In this document: in pieces, positions 1 through 7,389 of the stretch
Numbering within the stretch: the stretch's first letter is position 1
Layout: each line of letters begins with the position of its first letter
Assembly: GCA_035301245.1 (NCBI GenBank)
Contig: DATGUS010000009.1
Span: 1-19,742, forward strand
DNA: 19,742 bases
Direction: 5' to 3'
Origin: Alloiococcus sp035301245
Lineage (GTDB): Bacteria > Bacillota > Bacilli > Lactobacillales > Carnobacteriaceae_A
Notes under the pieces: model-generated
Told to the model about the DNA's origin: nothing
Seen by the model: only the letters and a program-made list of their open reading frames with translations
Database searches by the model: none
Position numbers and translations under genes: made by a program

Positions 1-19
1 TTTTATCTGCAAGTATCAT
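1..19 (-). CDS. 5' end of a gene cut by the window edge, possibly an XRE-family regulator
   Basis: An ATG at 19-17 is preceded on the minus strand by a near-perfect ribosome binding site (AAGGAGGAG, 34-26). Only six codons are inside the window and read MILADK. Many small HTH_XRE regulators of low-GC Gram-positives begin with this kind of sequence (M-I-x-A-D-K-I), so a DNA-binding regulator is a reasonable guess, but six residues prove nothing. The gene lies downstream of the small membrane-protein ORF on the same strand, with about 200 bases of possible regulatory DNA between them. That a gene starts here is fairly sure; its identity is inference. Confidence 0.55.
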
Positions 20-44
20 TTGTAACTCCTCCTTTTCTAACCAA

Positions 45-111
45 AGTATAACCTTAGATCACGGTTGCACACTACCAAACAGGCTAATAAATTTGTCAAC
101 TGACGGTTGCA
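45..111 (-). promoter_or_regulatory. Candidate promoter region with a 9-bp direct repeat, upstream of the left-edge gene
   Basis: The 9-mer ACGGTTGCA occurs at 61-69 and again at 103-111 in the same orientation, 42 bases apart, about four helical turns. On the minus strand a perfect TTGACA (99-94) lies between the copies, and a TATACT (50-45) lies just downstream of the second. Neither hexamer has a well-spaced consensus partner, so the exact promoter is unclear. The repeats look like paired operator sites, perhaps for autoregulation by the left-edge gene product. Confidence 0.35.
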
Positions 112-215
112 AAGGGGTATTTTGTCTAAAAAACTGTCAAAGTGAGTAAATCATTGATATTTTTTTGTTTAAACGGGCGGGAGATATTAATCAAACATTT
201 TAAATCAAGCAATGA

Positions 216-491
216 TTAACAATTTTTTCGAAACAGTGAAATAAAATTCATTAAGATAGAAATAAGCGTTCCGATTACTAAAAAAATACTAGTAGTTGGC
301 GTGATATCCATTAAACCACTCCAAATTTGATTCGATACTCGTGTAGCAGAATCTGCGTAAAAGGCAGAAATGGTGAGAATCGTACACGAAAGTGATCCAA
401 ATTGAAACCACTGACATTCTTTAATTTGAAAAGCAAAAATTAAATTTAAAAGTGTACAGATTACAGCACCAAAAATAAACAGTATTCACAT
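216..491 (-). pseudogene. Small three-helix membrane protein, interrupted by TGA at codon 2
   Basis: On the minus strand GGAGG followed by TTATT leads to ATG at 491-489, but the next codon is TGA (488-486). The same frame then stays open for 89 codons to a TAA at 218-216. The readable product begins ILFIFGAVICTLL and has three hydrophobic stretches (about residues 3-22, 30-45 and 65-87), ending in a basic FRKNC tail. Length, ribosome binding site and coding-like composition point to a real gene. Either codon 2 was TGG and mutated, or one A was inserted after an overlapping GTG start: removing A486 gives GTG-ATA-CTG in frame. Initiation at ATA or CTG cannot be excluded. I do not recognise the family; small membrane genes beside XRE regulators are common in Bacillota. 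Confidence 0.5.
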
Positions 492-527
492 AATAAACCT
501 CCATTGATCACTAATTATTTATATGAT

Positions 528-576
528 GTTATAAATTTCTCTTAAATACATTCAAAAATTGTATGATTCAATACAA
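528..576 (-). promoter_or_regulatory. Promoter for the small membrane ORF with an upstream palindrome
   Basis: Minus-strand TTGAAT (555-550) and TATAAC (533-528) are separated by 16 bases and lie about 40 bases upstream of the ribosome binding site at 491. Immediately upstream of the -35 is an inverted repeat, TTGTAT-6-ATACAA (559-576), of the size of a small regulator's operator. The -35 matches consensus in four of six positions and the -10 in five. Confidence 0.4.
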
Positions 577-685
577 ATTACACCGCTTAGACTTATAGTA
601 AGGTAATTAATGTGAAAATTAATTCATTTTTTAGAAAAGTAGAATATAGCTATAAAATGCTGCAGAGAAAACTTGAATAGTTTGA

Positions 686-720
686 TAAAAAAAGCTCCAT
701 AAAAAATAATTTTATGGAGC
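686..720 (-). terminator. Rho-independent terminator of the glutathionyl-hydroquinone reductase gene
   Basis: An 11-bp perfect stem (694-704 with 710-720, five-base loop) is followed on the minus strand by seven T residues (693-687). It lies 44 bases after the stop codon of the upstream minus-strand gene. Confidence 0.85.
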
Positions 721-764
721 AATTTAGATCAACTAAGATCTTTATCTTTGTTTCAGATGATAAT

Positions 765-1721
765 CTATTCTTTAAAACTTAAGTCCGGTCCAGCTGGAAC
801 GATACGGTTAGGGTTAATCGTATCATGACTAGTATAGTAATGTTCTTGAATATGTCTCATATTCACTGTTTCATCAATACCAGGTATGTTGTAAATACGT
901 TTTGTATGATTCCACAGATTGTCATAGTCAGTTAAGTGTTTTAAATTACATTTAAAATGACCATAATAAACATGTTCGAAGCGCACTAAAGTTACAAATA
1001 AACGAATATCCGCTTCGGTTAATTGATTACCTACTAAATATTCTTTATCTTCTAAGTGTTTTTCAAGATTATCCAGTGTTTCAAATAAACCATTCACTTC
1101 ATCCTCATACACGGCTTGTTTCGTTGCGAAACCGGCTTTATACACACCATTATTCACATGATCATAGACTTCATCATTGACGTGATCGATTTCTTCGCGA
1201 AGCTCTTCTGGGTAATAATCGCCTTCTTTTGCACCAATGTCATCAAACGCTGAGTTGAACATACGAATAATGTCAGCTGATTCATTACTTACAATCGTGT
1301 TTTGTTTTTTATCATATAAAACAGGAACGGTCACACGGCCACTGTAATTTGGATCAACGTGTGTATAAATTTGATATAGATACTCTGCGTCAATCAGTGG
1401 ATCTTTAATCACATCTTTATCATCTTCGAAAGTCCAACCATTTTCGCCCATATGAGGATGGACAATCGATATAGTAATAAAATCTTCTAAGCCTTTTAGT
1501 TTACGAAACGCTAAACAACGACTTGCCCATGGACATGCGTAAGACACATATAAGTGGTAGCGATCTTTTTCCGCTTTAAATCCACCTTTACCAGTTGGAC
1601 CAGCTTCGCCATCTTTTGTAATCCAGTTTCTAAATTGTGATTCAGAACGTTTGAATTTACCTCCATGTTTTTTTGTATCGTACCATTTGTCTTCCCATTT
1701 ACCATCTACTAATAATCCCAC
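765..1721 (-). CDS. Glutathionyl-hydroquinone reductase (YqjG/ECM4/PcpF family, Xi-class GST)
   Basis: Members of this family reduce glutathionyl-(hydro)quinones, releasing the quinol and glutathione disulfide, in the cytoplasm. The N-terminal thioredoxin-like half carries the signature SYACPWASR. With the GTG start chosen here, the catalytic cysteine is residue 63, the position I recall for E. coli YqjG. The all-helical GST C-terminal domain fills the second half, and the length of 318 residues is normal. The frame is open 21 codons further upstream to a TTG at 1784, but that stretch contains a TATAAT box. The GTG at 1721 has AAGGA seven bases before it and begins GLLVDGKW, a typical family N-terminus. 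It is a single-gene unit with its own promoter and terminator. It implies access to glutathione, made or imported; no glutathione synthesis gene is visible here. Confidence 0.9.
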   Translation of the reverse strand: MGLLVDGKWEDKWYDTKKHGGKFKRSESQFRNWITKDGEAGPTGKGGFKAEKDRYHLYVSYACPWASRCLAFRKLKGLEDFITISIVHPHMGENGWTFEDDKDVIKDPLIDAEYLYQIYTHVDPNYSGRVTVPVLYDKKQNTIVSNESADIIRMFNSAFDDIGAKEGDYYPEELREEIDHVNDEVYDHVNNGVYKAGFATKQAVYEDEVNGLFETLDNLEKHLEDKEYLVGNQLTEADIRLFVTLVRFEHVYYGHFKCNLKHLTDYDNLWNHTKRIYNIPGIDETVNMRHIQEHYYTSHDTINPNRIVPAGPDLSFKE

Positions 1722-1755
1722 CAGACCATCCTTTCTATTATTTGTTGTTATCTTC

Positions 1756-1784
1756 ATTATAGACGATGGACTATTAAAACCCAA
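1756..1784 (-). promoter_or_regulatory. Promoter of the glutathionyl-hydroquinone reductase gene
   Basis: Minus-strand TTGGGT (1784-1779), a 17-base spacer and a perfect TATAAT (1761-1756). Transcription would start near 1749, leaving a leader of about 28 bases before the GTG at 1721. This excludes both the upstream TTG (1784) and the ATG at 1757 as start codons. Confidence 0.6.
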
Positions 1785-1859
1785 AACATTCGTTTTCTTA
1801 ATAATAATAGCATTTTCATAAAAATATTTCGTTTATTTGTGTTAAAAGTTGTGTTTGAG

Positions 1860-1868
1860 TGGTAAAAT
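1860..1868 (+). promoter_or_regulatory. Extended -10 box upstream of guaA
   Basis: TGG-TAAAAT (1860-1868) is an extended -10 element about 35 bases upstream of the guaA ribosome binding site. No good -35 is present at 16-18 bases; TTGTGT at 1837-1842 is too far. I see no purine riboswitch fold in the short leader. Confidence 0.35.
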
Positions 1869-1908
1869 GTAAATGAAATTTCGTATTTAACAGATTAGGA
1901 GTGTTATT

Positions 1909-3465
1909 TTGAGCCATTTAGATCAAGTGGAACAATTAGAACAAATTATTGTATTAGACTACGGAAGTCAATATAATCAATTAATTACACGTCGCATTCG
2001 TGAGATGGGGGTTTATTCAGAATTACTGTCTCATAAGACTACAGCAGAAGAATTAAAACAACGTAACGTTAAAGGGATTATTTTCTCTGGCGGACCAATG
2101 AGTGTCTTTGATGAGAAAGCATTCACTGTTGACCCTGAAATTTTTGAAATGGGTGTACCGATTTTAGGCATTTGCTATGGTATGCAACTGATGGCACATC
2201 GTCTTGGCGGAAAAGTTGAACCTTCAAGTAAACGTGAATTTGGTGGGGCTTCAATCACTATTGAAGGTCAATCAGCTAAGTTATTTGACGGCTTAGGCAG
2301 TGAACAACAGGTTTGGATGAGTCACGGTGATTTAGTTAAACAATTACCAGATGGTTTTGATGTCACTGCAACGAACAATCACTGTCCAATTGCTGCGATG
2401 GAAAATACAGCTAAGAATTTCCATGCTGTTCAATTCCACCCAGAAGTTCAGCACTCAGAACACGGTGACGACATGCTTAGAAACTTCGCTTTTGAAATTT
2501 GTGGTTGTGAAGGCAACTGGGACATGGGACAATTCATCGATATTGCTATTGAAGAAATTCGTGAGCAAGTCGGCGATAAACAAGTTTTACTTGGCTTATC
2601 CGGTGGCGTTGACTCTTCTGTAACAGGTGTTCTTCTTCATGAAGCCATTGGCGATCAATTAACTTGTATCTTTGTGGACCACGGCTTACTTCGTAAAGAT
2701 GAAGGCGACCAGGTTATGGAAAGTCTTGTTGGAAAATTTGGTTTAAACATTATTCGTGTGGATGCTAAAGACCAATTCCTTTCTAAATTAGCTGGCGTAT
2801 CTGACCCTGAAGAAAAACGTAAAATTATCGGCCACGAATTCATTGAAGTATTTAGCCAAGAAGCTGAAAAATTAGAGGGCATTGAATTCTTAGCACAAGG
2901 CACACTTTATACAGACATTATTGAAAGTGGTACTGAAACAGCACAAACGATTAAGTCTCACCATAATGTTGGCGGGTTACCAGAAGATTTACAGTTTAAA
3001 TTAATTGAACCAATGAATACACTATTTAAAGACGAAGTCAGAGCTTTAGGTGAAGAACTAGGCATGCCGGAAGCGTTAGTTTGGCGTCAACCGTTCCCTG
3101 GCCCTGGCTTAGCAATTCGTGTTCTAGGTGAAATCACTGAAGAAAAATTAGAAGTAGTTCGTGAAAGTGATGCGATCTTACGTGAAGAGATTGCTAAAGC
3201 TGGACTTGACCGTGATATTTGGCAATACTTCACTGTTCTTCCTGGTTTCAAATCCGTTGGTGTCATGGGCGACGGCAGAACTTATGAATATACAATCGGG
3301 ATCCGGGCAGTGACATCTGTTGACGGTATGACTGCTGACTGGGCACGAATTCCATTTGACGTGCTTGAAAAAATCAGCCGCCGCATTGTGAATGAATCAA
3401 AACTCATTAACCGGGTTGTGTATGACATTACAAGCAAGCCGCCTGCAACAGTAGAGTGGGAGTAA
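1909..3465 (+). CDS. guaA: GMP synthase (glutamine-hydrolysing)
   Basis: Converts XMP to GMP using ATP and glutamine, the last step of guanine nucleotide synthesis. Domains in order: a class I glutamine amidotransferase (about 12-200) with nucleophile C89 in GICYGMQLM and the His/Glu pair H177 and E179 in FHPEV; an ATP-pyrophosphatase domain with the PP-loop SGGVDSS at 231-237; and the C-terminal dimerisation domain with the conserved WRQPFPGPGL and a terminal KPPATVEWE. At 518 residues it has the family's usual length. The start is TTG at 1909, with AGGAG a suitable distance upstream; there is no in-frame ATG before residue 33, inside the amidotransferase fold. It is a single-gene unit between two terminators. 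Its product GTP may link to the rRNA promoters at the right edge, which appear to initiate with G. Confidence 0.98.
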   Translation: MSHLDQVEQLEQIIVLDYGSQYNQLITRRIREMGVYSELLSHKTTAEELKQRNVKGIIFSGGPMSVFDEKAFTVDPEIFEMGVPILGICYGMQLMAHRLGGKVEPSSKREFGGASITIEGQSAKLFDGLGSEQQVWMSHGDLVKQLPDGFDVTATNNHCPIAAMENTAKNFHAVQFHPEVQHSEHGDDMLRNFAFEICGCEGNWDMGQFIDIAIEEIREQVGDKQVLLGLSGGVDSSVTGVLLHEAIGDQLTCIFVDHGLLRKDEGDQVMESLVGKFGLNIIRVDAKDQFLSKLAGVSDPEEKRKIIGHEFIEVFSQEAEKLEGIEFLAQGTLYTDIIESGTETAQTIKSHHNVGGLPEDLQFKLIEPMNTLFKDEVRALGEELGMPEALVWRQPFPGPGLAIRVLGEITEEKLEVVRESDAILREEIAKAGLDRDIWQYFTVLPGFKSVGVMGDGRTYEYTIGIRAVTSVDGMTADWARIPFDVLEKISRRIVNESKLINRVVYDITSKPPATVEWE

Positions 3466-3580
3466 TATTCTAGGTGCTCTCTATATTTAAATAAGAGAAA
3501 AATGAATTTAATCATTTGAATAATATTTAAGATGAATCTCTATTCCTGTACTACGAATTGAGTAAAAAACATAAATAAAA

Positions 3581-3608
3581 AAAGGCTGCGTTAAAGCGCA
3601 GCCTTTTT
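3581..3608. terminator. Bidirectional terminator between guaA and the GNAT gene
   Basis: GGCTGCG (3584-3590) and CGCAGCC (3597-3603) form a GC-rich stem flanked by a run of A on the left and T on the right. It can stop guaA on the plus strand and the convergent GNAT gene, which ends at 3637, on the minus strand. The rest of the 3466-3636 gap shows nothing else. Confidence 0.85.
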
Positions 3609-3636
3609 AAAAACCATTATTTTATTCAGCTTTATC

Positions 3637-4260
3637 TTATGGTTTAACTTCTCCGTGATAAAGCATATAATTTGTTGAATCGTTAGAACTCTCAATTTCA
3701 ATAGGGTCTAGGGAGCTCATACCAAGTGCATCATAATAGCTAAAGTCGCAATTTGAATCTGTATGAAGAATAAAACGCTCCACACCAGCTTTAGCCATCT
3801 TCTTCTGACCAGCATTCCACAAAGTTCCACCGATATTTTGTCCGCGTTTTGAGCTGTCAACAATAAATAATTGAACTTTTCCTTGATAAGGATCTTTTAG
3901 TTGTTCGTTAAGTTTATCATTGGCTTCATGTTCCTTATTGATGGCTGTAATTAATTCTTTACTCAGTTCTTGGTCTGACTGAAAGAATTTTTGCAATTCT
4001 GGTACGATTTCTTTTTTATAGAGACGCATATGGTAAGGCTCATCTTTAATATTTCCAAGTAGCACGCCCACAACTTCACCGTCTAATTCAGCAGTTAAGC
4101 CAAATGTACTCTTGTGCAAATGTGAGTTAACATCTACAGTTATAAATGCATCTGTTACATTTGGATCTTGGTCGTGTGAATCTGCATACCATGTTTGTGT
4201 AATAAATTGGTGAACAGCCTCAAAATCAGATTCGCGATATTCTCTTATTTTTAAACTCAT
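3637..4260 (-). CDS. GNAT-family N-acetyltransferase
   Basis: A 207-residue acetyl-CoA-dependent acyltransferase of unknown substrate. The N-terminal KIREYRESDFEAV is the usual beta1-alpha1 start of GNAT proteins. The acetyl-CoA pyrophosphate-binding loop is seen as RGQNIGGTLW, followed by a predicted helix and a late strand-helix (VERFILHTDSNCDFSYYDALGM) typical of the fold's C-terminal half. An insertion rich in charged residues between strands 4 and 5 makes it longer than minimal GNATs. Two adjacent ATGs (4263, 4260) follow AGAAGGG; I prefer 4260 because its spacing is eight bases. The frame is open further upstream, but that stretch contains the promoter and is untranslated leader. It stands alone as a transcription unit. 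Confidence 0.85.
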   Translation of the reverse strand: MSLKIREYRESDFEAVHQFITQTWYADSHDQDPNVTDAFITVDVNSHLHKSTFGLTAELDGEVVGVLLGNIKDEPYHMRLYKKEIVPELQKFFQSDQELSKELITAINKEHEANDKLNEQLKDPYQGKVQLFIVDSSKRGQNIGGTLWNAGQKKMAKAGVERFILHTDSNCDFSYYDALGMSSLDPIEIESSNDSTNYMLYHGEVKP

Positions 4261-4309
4261 CATCAGATCCCTTCTAAATATTAAATCTAAGTGAATAATT
4301 AACATTATA

Positions 4310-4338
4310 ATTATAGAGAAACATAATAGATAATTCAA
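4310..4338 (-). promoter_or_regulatory. Promoter of the GNAT gene
   Basis: Minus-strand TTGAAT (4338-4333), exactly 17 bases, then a perfect TATAAT (4315-4310). The transcript would begin about 40 bases before the ATG at 4260. Confidence 0.75.
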
Positions 4339-4470
4339 ATCTTGAAGCTTAACGATTTGCTTCTTATCAACGTTAAAACAAATTGAAATAACGAGAAGTA
4401 TTAAACAAAGTCATAACTTTATTTATATAAACATGGTTGTCTAAGTATTCATTTTAATCATTAGTTTGAT

Positions 4471-4503
4471 AAAATAAAAGCTACTTTTTTGAAAAGCAGC
4501 TTT
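4471..4503 (-). terminator. Terminator of the flavin oxidoreductase gene
   Basis: On the minus strand a 12-bp stem with one G-T pair (about 4503-4492 with 4488-4477) is followed by a T-rich tail (TATTTTATC). It lies 16 bases after the stop codon at 4519. Confidence 0.75.
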
Positions 4504-4518
4504 AAATTAATTATTCGT

Positions 4519-5526
4519 TTATTTTTGAAAAACATCGTATAAGAGTTTGTAAGATTTGAGTCGTTTTTCATGGTCAGGAATCGGTGAGTAAACCATCGCT
4601 TCATCGAAACCATAAATTTTTTGTTCATCAAGTAAAATATTTTTCACTTCTTCAGGAGTCCCTTTAATGAGGACGCGATCTTGGTATTGTTTATTAATAA
4701 TGGCTTGCATATGGGGTGATATGTCAATATCTTTTGCATTTTCAACACTTTTAATCTTATCAAAGCGACCTGTCACTGACTGATATCGATTCAGTTCTAA
4801 AGGTTTTGCCAAGGCATCTGCTTCTTCTTTCGTTTCTGCTACGACAATTTGATAAGTTGAAATACCATAAGGTTCTTTTAAGAAAGGACTCGGTTTAAAT
4901 TGACTTTTATAGTATTTAAAAATATCATCTGGTACATTGTCAACACCAAAAAATTTAGCAAAACTATATCCGATGCCGAGTTCGCCAGCTTTCATAGCTG
5001 AGTTACCGCTAGAACCAAGTAGCCATGGTGTTGGTAAAGTTTTTAAACCTTTAGGAGATGCATCAATACGGTTATATAGTACCTCAGTTCGTTCATCATC
5101 TGAAAGGTATTGTAGAATGGTTTGTATCTTGTCGTATAGATCAGTTGGATAGAAGTCTTGTCCTTCGTTTAATGCTTTAATGGCTATATGAGAGCCACCA
5201 GGAGCACGTCCCAAACCTAAATCAACTCGGCCTGGCGCTAAAGCAGCCAGTGTCTTCATTGTTTCTGCAACTTTGAGAGGACTATAGTGCATAATCATTG
5301 TGCCACCTGTTCCGACAGATAAATTATTAGTTTTCCCAGCCATGAATGAAGCAGAAATCTCTGGAGCAGAACTGAGATGGAACTCAGAACCGTGGTGTTC
5401 AGCAAACCAAAGCCGTTCATAACCCCATTCATCTAATTTGGTAGCGAGGTCAATAGTCTGTTTAAACATTTTATCTGTGGATATTCCATCTATCAACGAT
5501 ATTAAGTCAAGGGCAGATAATTTCAT
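4519..5526 (-). CDS. LLM-class (luciferase-like) flavin-dependent oxidoreductase
   Basis: A 335-residue TIM-barrel protein of the bacterial-luciferase superfamily, resembling the group 1 luciferase-family oxidoreductases widespread in Bacillota. Members use FMNH2 supplied by a reductase; the substrate is usually unknown. Visible family features: LDLISLIDG at the N-terminus, LATKLDEWGYERLWFAEHH near residue 30-50, VGTGGTMIMHYSPLKVAE near 80-97, and the APGRVDLGLGRAPG segment near 105-118. The start is the ATG at 5526, seven bases after GGAGG; an upstream TTG in frame has no ribosome binding site. A TGG-TATAAA extended -10 element lies about 60 bases upstream. No neighbour suggests a substrate. 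Confidence 0.9.
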   Translation of the reverse strand: MKLSALDLISLIDGISTDKMFKQTIDLATKLDEWGYERLWFAEHHGSEFHLSSAPEISASFMAGKTNNLSVGTGGTMIMHYSPLKVAETMKTLAALAPGRVDLGLGRAPGGSHIAIKALNEGQDFYPTDLYDKIQTILQYLSDDERTEVLYNRIDASPKGLKTLPTPWLLGSSGNSAMKAGELGIGYSFAKFFGVDNVPDDIFKYYKSQFKPSPFLKEPYGISTYQIVVAETKEEADALAKPLELNRYQSVTGRFDKIKSVENAKDIDISPHMQAIINKQYQDRVLIKGTPEEVKNILLDEQKIYGFDEAMVYSPIPDHEKRLKSYKLLYDVFQK

Positions 5527-5695
5527 TTGAATGCCTCCATACATTGGTTATATTGCTTTAAATAATAATCTAATTTATACCAAGTTTATCAATAGTGATT
5601 AGAAATCTCACGAAAAATGCTTATATTTATTAGTTGAATTTAATTAAGAGAAAGATTAATCGTTCGTAAAATAATAAACTGATGTTGGGTTTGAT

Positions 5696-5812
5696 ATGAT
5701 TTTCTTATCAGTAGACTTTATTGATTAAAGGCGAACTGAATGAGCGAAAGAAGTATTCAACGAAACAGTTGAAGAAGATAGTCAAATTAATGTGTTATTT
5801 AATAACATGTGA
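5696..5812 (+). pseudogene. Possible gene remnant (coding-like debris)
   Basis: This stretch, within a gap of about 350 bases between two minus-strand genes, holds no intact gene but reads like the end of one. From 5744 a frame reads AKEVFNETVEEDSQINVLF and ends at TGA 5810-5812. Just upstream another frame reads IKGELNE, and before that ATG at 5696 gives MIFLSVDFID. One-base shifts would join them. The composition (acidic, helix-forming, no rare runs) resembles real protein. I cannot name a parent family, and chance in AT-rich DNA is possible. Confidence 0.25.
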
Positions 5813-5831
5813 AGCAGAATATAATAACAGC

Positions 5832-5860
5832 AAAGTAAGTTTTTTAGCTTACTTTCCTTT
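5832..5860. terminator. Hairpin, possible terminator
   Basis: AAAGTAAG (5832-5839) and CTTACTTT (5848-5855) form an 8-bp stem with an 8-base loop. A short T-rich tract (TTTCCTTT) follows on the plus strand; on the minus strand it lies just past the stop codon of the phospholipase D-like gene but lacks a clear T run. It could end the debris gene, the phospholipase gene, or both. Confidence 0.45.
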
Positions 5861-5873
5861 ATTTATACTTGTT

Positions 5874-7289
5874 TTAGAATGTCGACAGTCCGGTAAACTC
5901 TTGTATATGATAAATAACTGTTTTCCACCATACATCTTCAGCGTGTTCTTCATAATCGGTCGTGTAAGTCCCGCCTTCATTTGTCCAAATGCGGTCATAA
6001 TACTCATTTACTTTAATAAACAGCTCGCTTGAACGATCACCAGTAATAAGTAGATCTGTTTCTAAATTATAATCATCGAGATTTCGTCGTGTAAAATTAG
6101 CTGAGCCACCAATGATCGTTGCTGTATGCCCATCATCATGATAGATAAATTTCGAGTGATACTGTTCACCGTGTGTTCTGTACCAACGAATATCAATATT
6201 CTGGTACTCATTTAATTCATGAGCGACAGGCCGGTTAGGAATACCTATTTTTTCGTTACCAAAAGCATCCTGGTTAATATCTAAAATAAGCTGTACATGA
6301 ACACCGCGGTCACTAGCATCTTTCATGGCTCGTATGACATCACGGTCAGATAAGTAGAACAAACCTACTTTAATTTGATCTTCTGCTTTAGCCTGATTAA
6401 GCAATTGTAAGATATGCTGTTTTATTTCAAACTCAGTTAATAGTTGTACCCCATATTGACCATCTGTTTCTTCTGTTTGTAAAGTTGGTACGGATTCATT
6501 AGATTGTGACGCTTCATTAAAAACGGCTATCTCGCTTTTTAATAGGTCTTGTAAAACAGGTCCCTCAAAAGTAAAAGCAATATTTGAATGATAACCACTA
6601 CCATCATGAGGGTTCCAAGAAGCAATCATTCCTTGTTTTTCGCTCATAACTGTTTTACGGTGATTGGCTTTAAAGTTTAACATTGATAGATAAGATGGAA
6701 TGTTCACTTTCGGTCCCATTGGTCTTAAAACATTTGGTAAATACTGACGGTCGCTTGATGTTAACCATTTGCCGTAAGTTCGGTAAAATCCACTATACAA
6801 AGGATTTGAATCTCGAAGGACTGATAAATCTGTTTCTAGATAAGCAATGCCTTCATCGAGCATGGTCTCGACATGTTTAGGAATATAAGTGCGGTAAAAT
6901 GAATTAATTGGATCAGAAATAAAATAAATCGGCATATTCGGATTTGCTTGTTTTTTCTTCACTAAAGCTTCAGCTAAATCACTTGAGATTGATGGATAAT
7001 CAGTAGATAGATCACTATGATCATAATCGTCATTGAATAAAAATAAATCAATCATCAAGAATTCTTCAGCCTCATTAATAATCGATAAAGTAGTATCGAA
7101 AATTTCTTGTTCACTTTTAACTTCATTATTTGAATCGGCAAAGGTTAGATCATATAAAAAATTTATGTTATCTATTTGATAAAGTTCACTTTTCTGGCTT
7201 GTATAATCAGGGCTGGGTTTAATCATATGATAAAAACCAACACCTAATGGAATAATCCATAATAAATGAAGTAAATATCTTTTTTTCAT
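5874..7289 (-). CDS. Membrane-anchored phospholipase D-like protein
   Basis: A 471-residue protein with one N-terminal hydrophobic segment (about 6-22) after a KKR start, so probably a signal anchor with the catalytic part outside the membrane. Two PLD half-sites are visible: H210-x-K212 (NHRKTVMSE), in which the usual aspartate is glutamate 217, and H378-x-K380-x4-D385, followed by GGSANFTRRNLDDYNLE. Cardiolipin synthases have two helices and different spacing, so this is better called a PLD-superfamily phosphodiesterase/transphosphatidylase of unknown substrate. The ATG at 7289 is eight bases from AAGGGG; ATG 7295 and GTG 7298 are too close to it. It is a lone gene. Confidence 0.85.
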   Translation of the reverse strand: MKKRYLLHLLWIIPLGVGFYHMIKPSPDYTSQKSELYQIDNINFLYDLTFADSNNEVKSEQEIFDTTLSIINEAEEFLMIDLFLFNDDYDHSDLSTDYPSISSDLAEALVKKKQANPNMPIYFISDPINSFYRTYIPKHVETMLDEGIAYLETDLSVLRDSNPLYSGFYRTYGKWLTSSDRQYLPNVLRPMGPKVNIPSYLSMLNFKANHRKTVMSEKQGMIASWNPHDGSGYHSNIAFTFEGPVLQDLLKSEIAVFNEASQSNESVPTLQTEETDGQYGVQLLTEFEIKQHILQLLNQAKAEDQIKVGLFYLSDRDVIRAMKDASDRGVHVQLILDINQDAFGNEKIGIPNRPVAHELNEYQNIDIRWYRTHGEQYHSKFIYHDDGHTATIIGGSANFTRRNLDDYNLETDLLITGDRSSELFIKVNEYYDRIWTNEGGTYTTDYEEHAEDVWWKTVIYHIQEFTGLSTF

Positions 7290-7389
7290 TTCCATCACCC
7301 CTTTTGTCTATTTTAAAATATTCGACCTTTAAAAGATAGTTGGTTTATTAAATTGACTTAAAAGTATGCATTCGCTATGATTATTTACA

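Noticed and set aside
149..217. Inverted repeat AATCATTG / CAATGATT overlapping the stop of the left membrane ORF
   Set aside because: The arms are 53 bases apart with no T run, and 8-bp AT-rich repeats are expected by chance.
1511..1705. Second minus-strand frame inside the glutathionyl-hydroquinone reductase
   Set aside because: It overlaps a well-conserved gene in another frame and has no supporting start site.
1785..1908. Search for a purine (guanine) riboswitch before guaA
   Set aside because: The leader is too short and lacks the conserved three-way junction core, so none is called.
3282..3515. Minus-strand frame across the end of guaA
   Set aside because: Antisense shadow of the conserved C-terminal domain of GMP synthase; nothing suggests expression.
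4348..4375. TTAACG / CGTTAA inverted repeat upstream of the GNAT promoter
   Set aside because: Six-base arms with 16 bases between them, slightly offset from the promoter; too weak to call an operator.
5721..6032. 103-codon plus-strand open frame with hydrophobic stretches
   Set aside because: It starts at TTG without a ribosome binding site and its second half is antisense to the conserved C-terminal HKD region of the phospholipase D-like gene.
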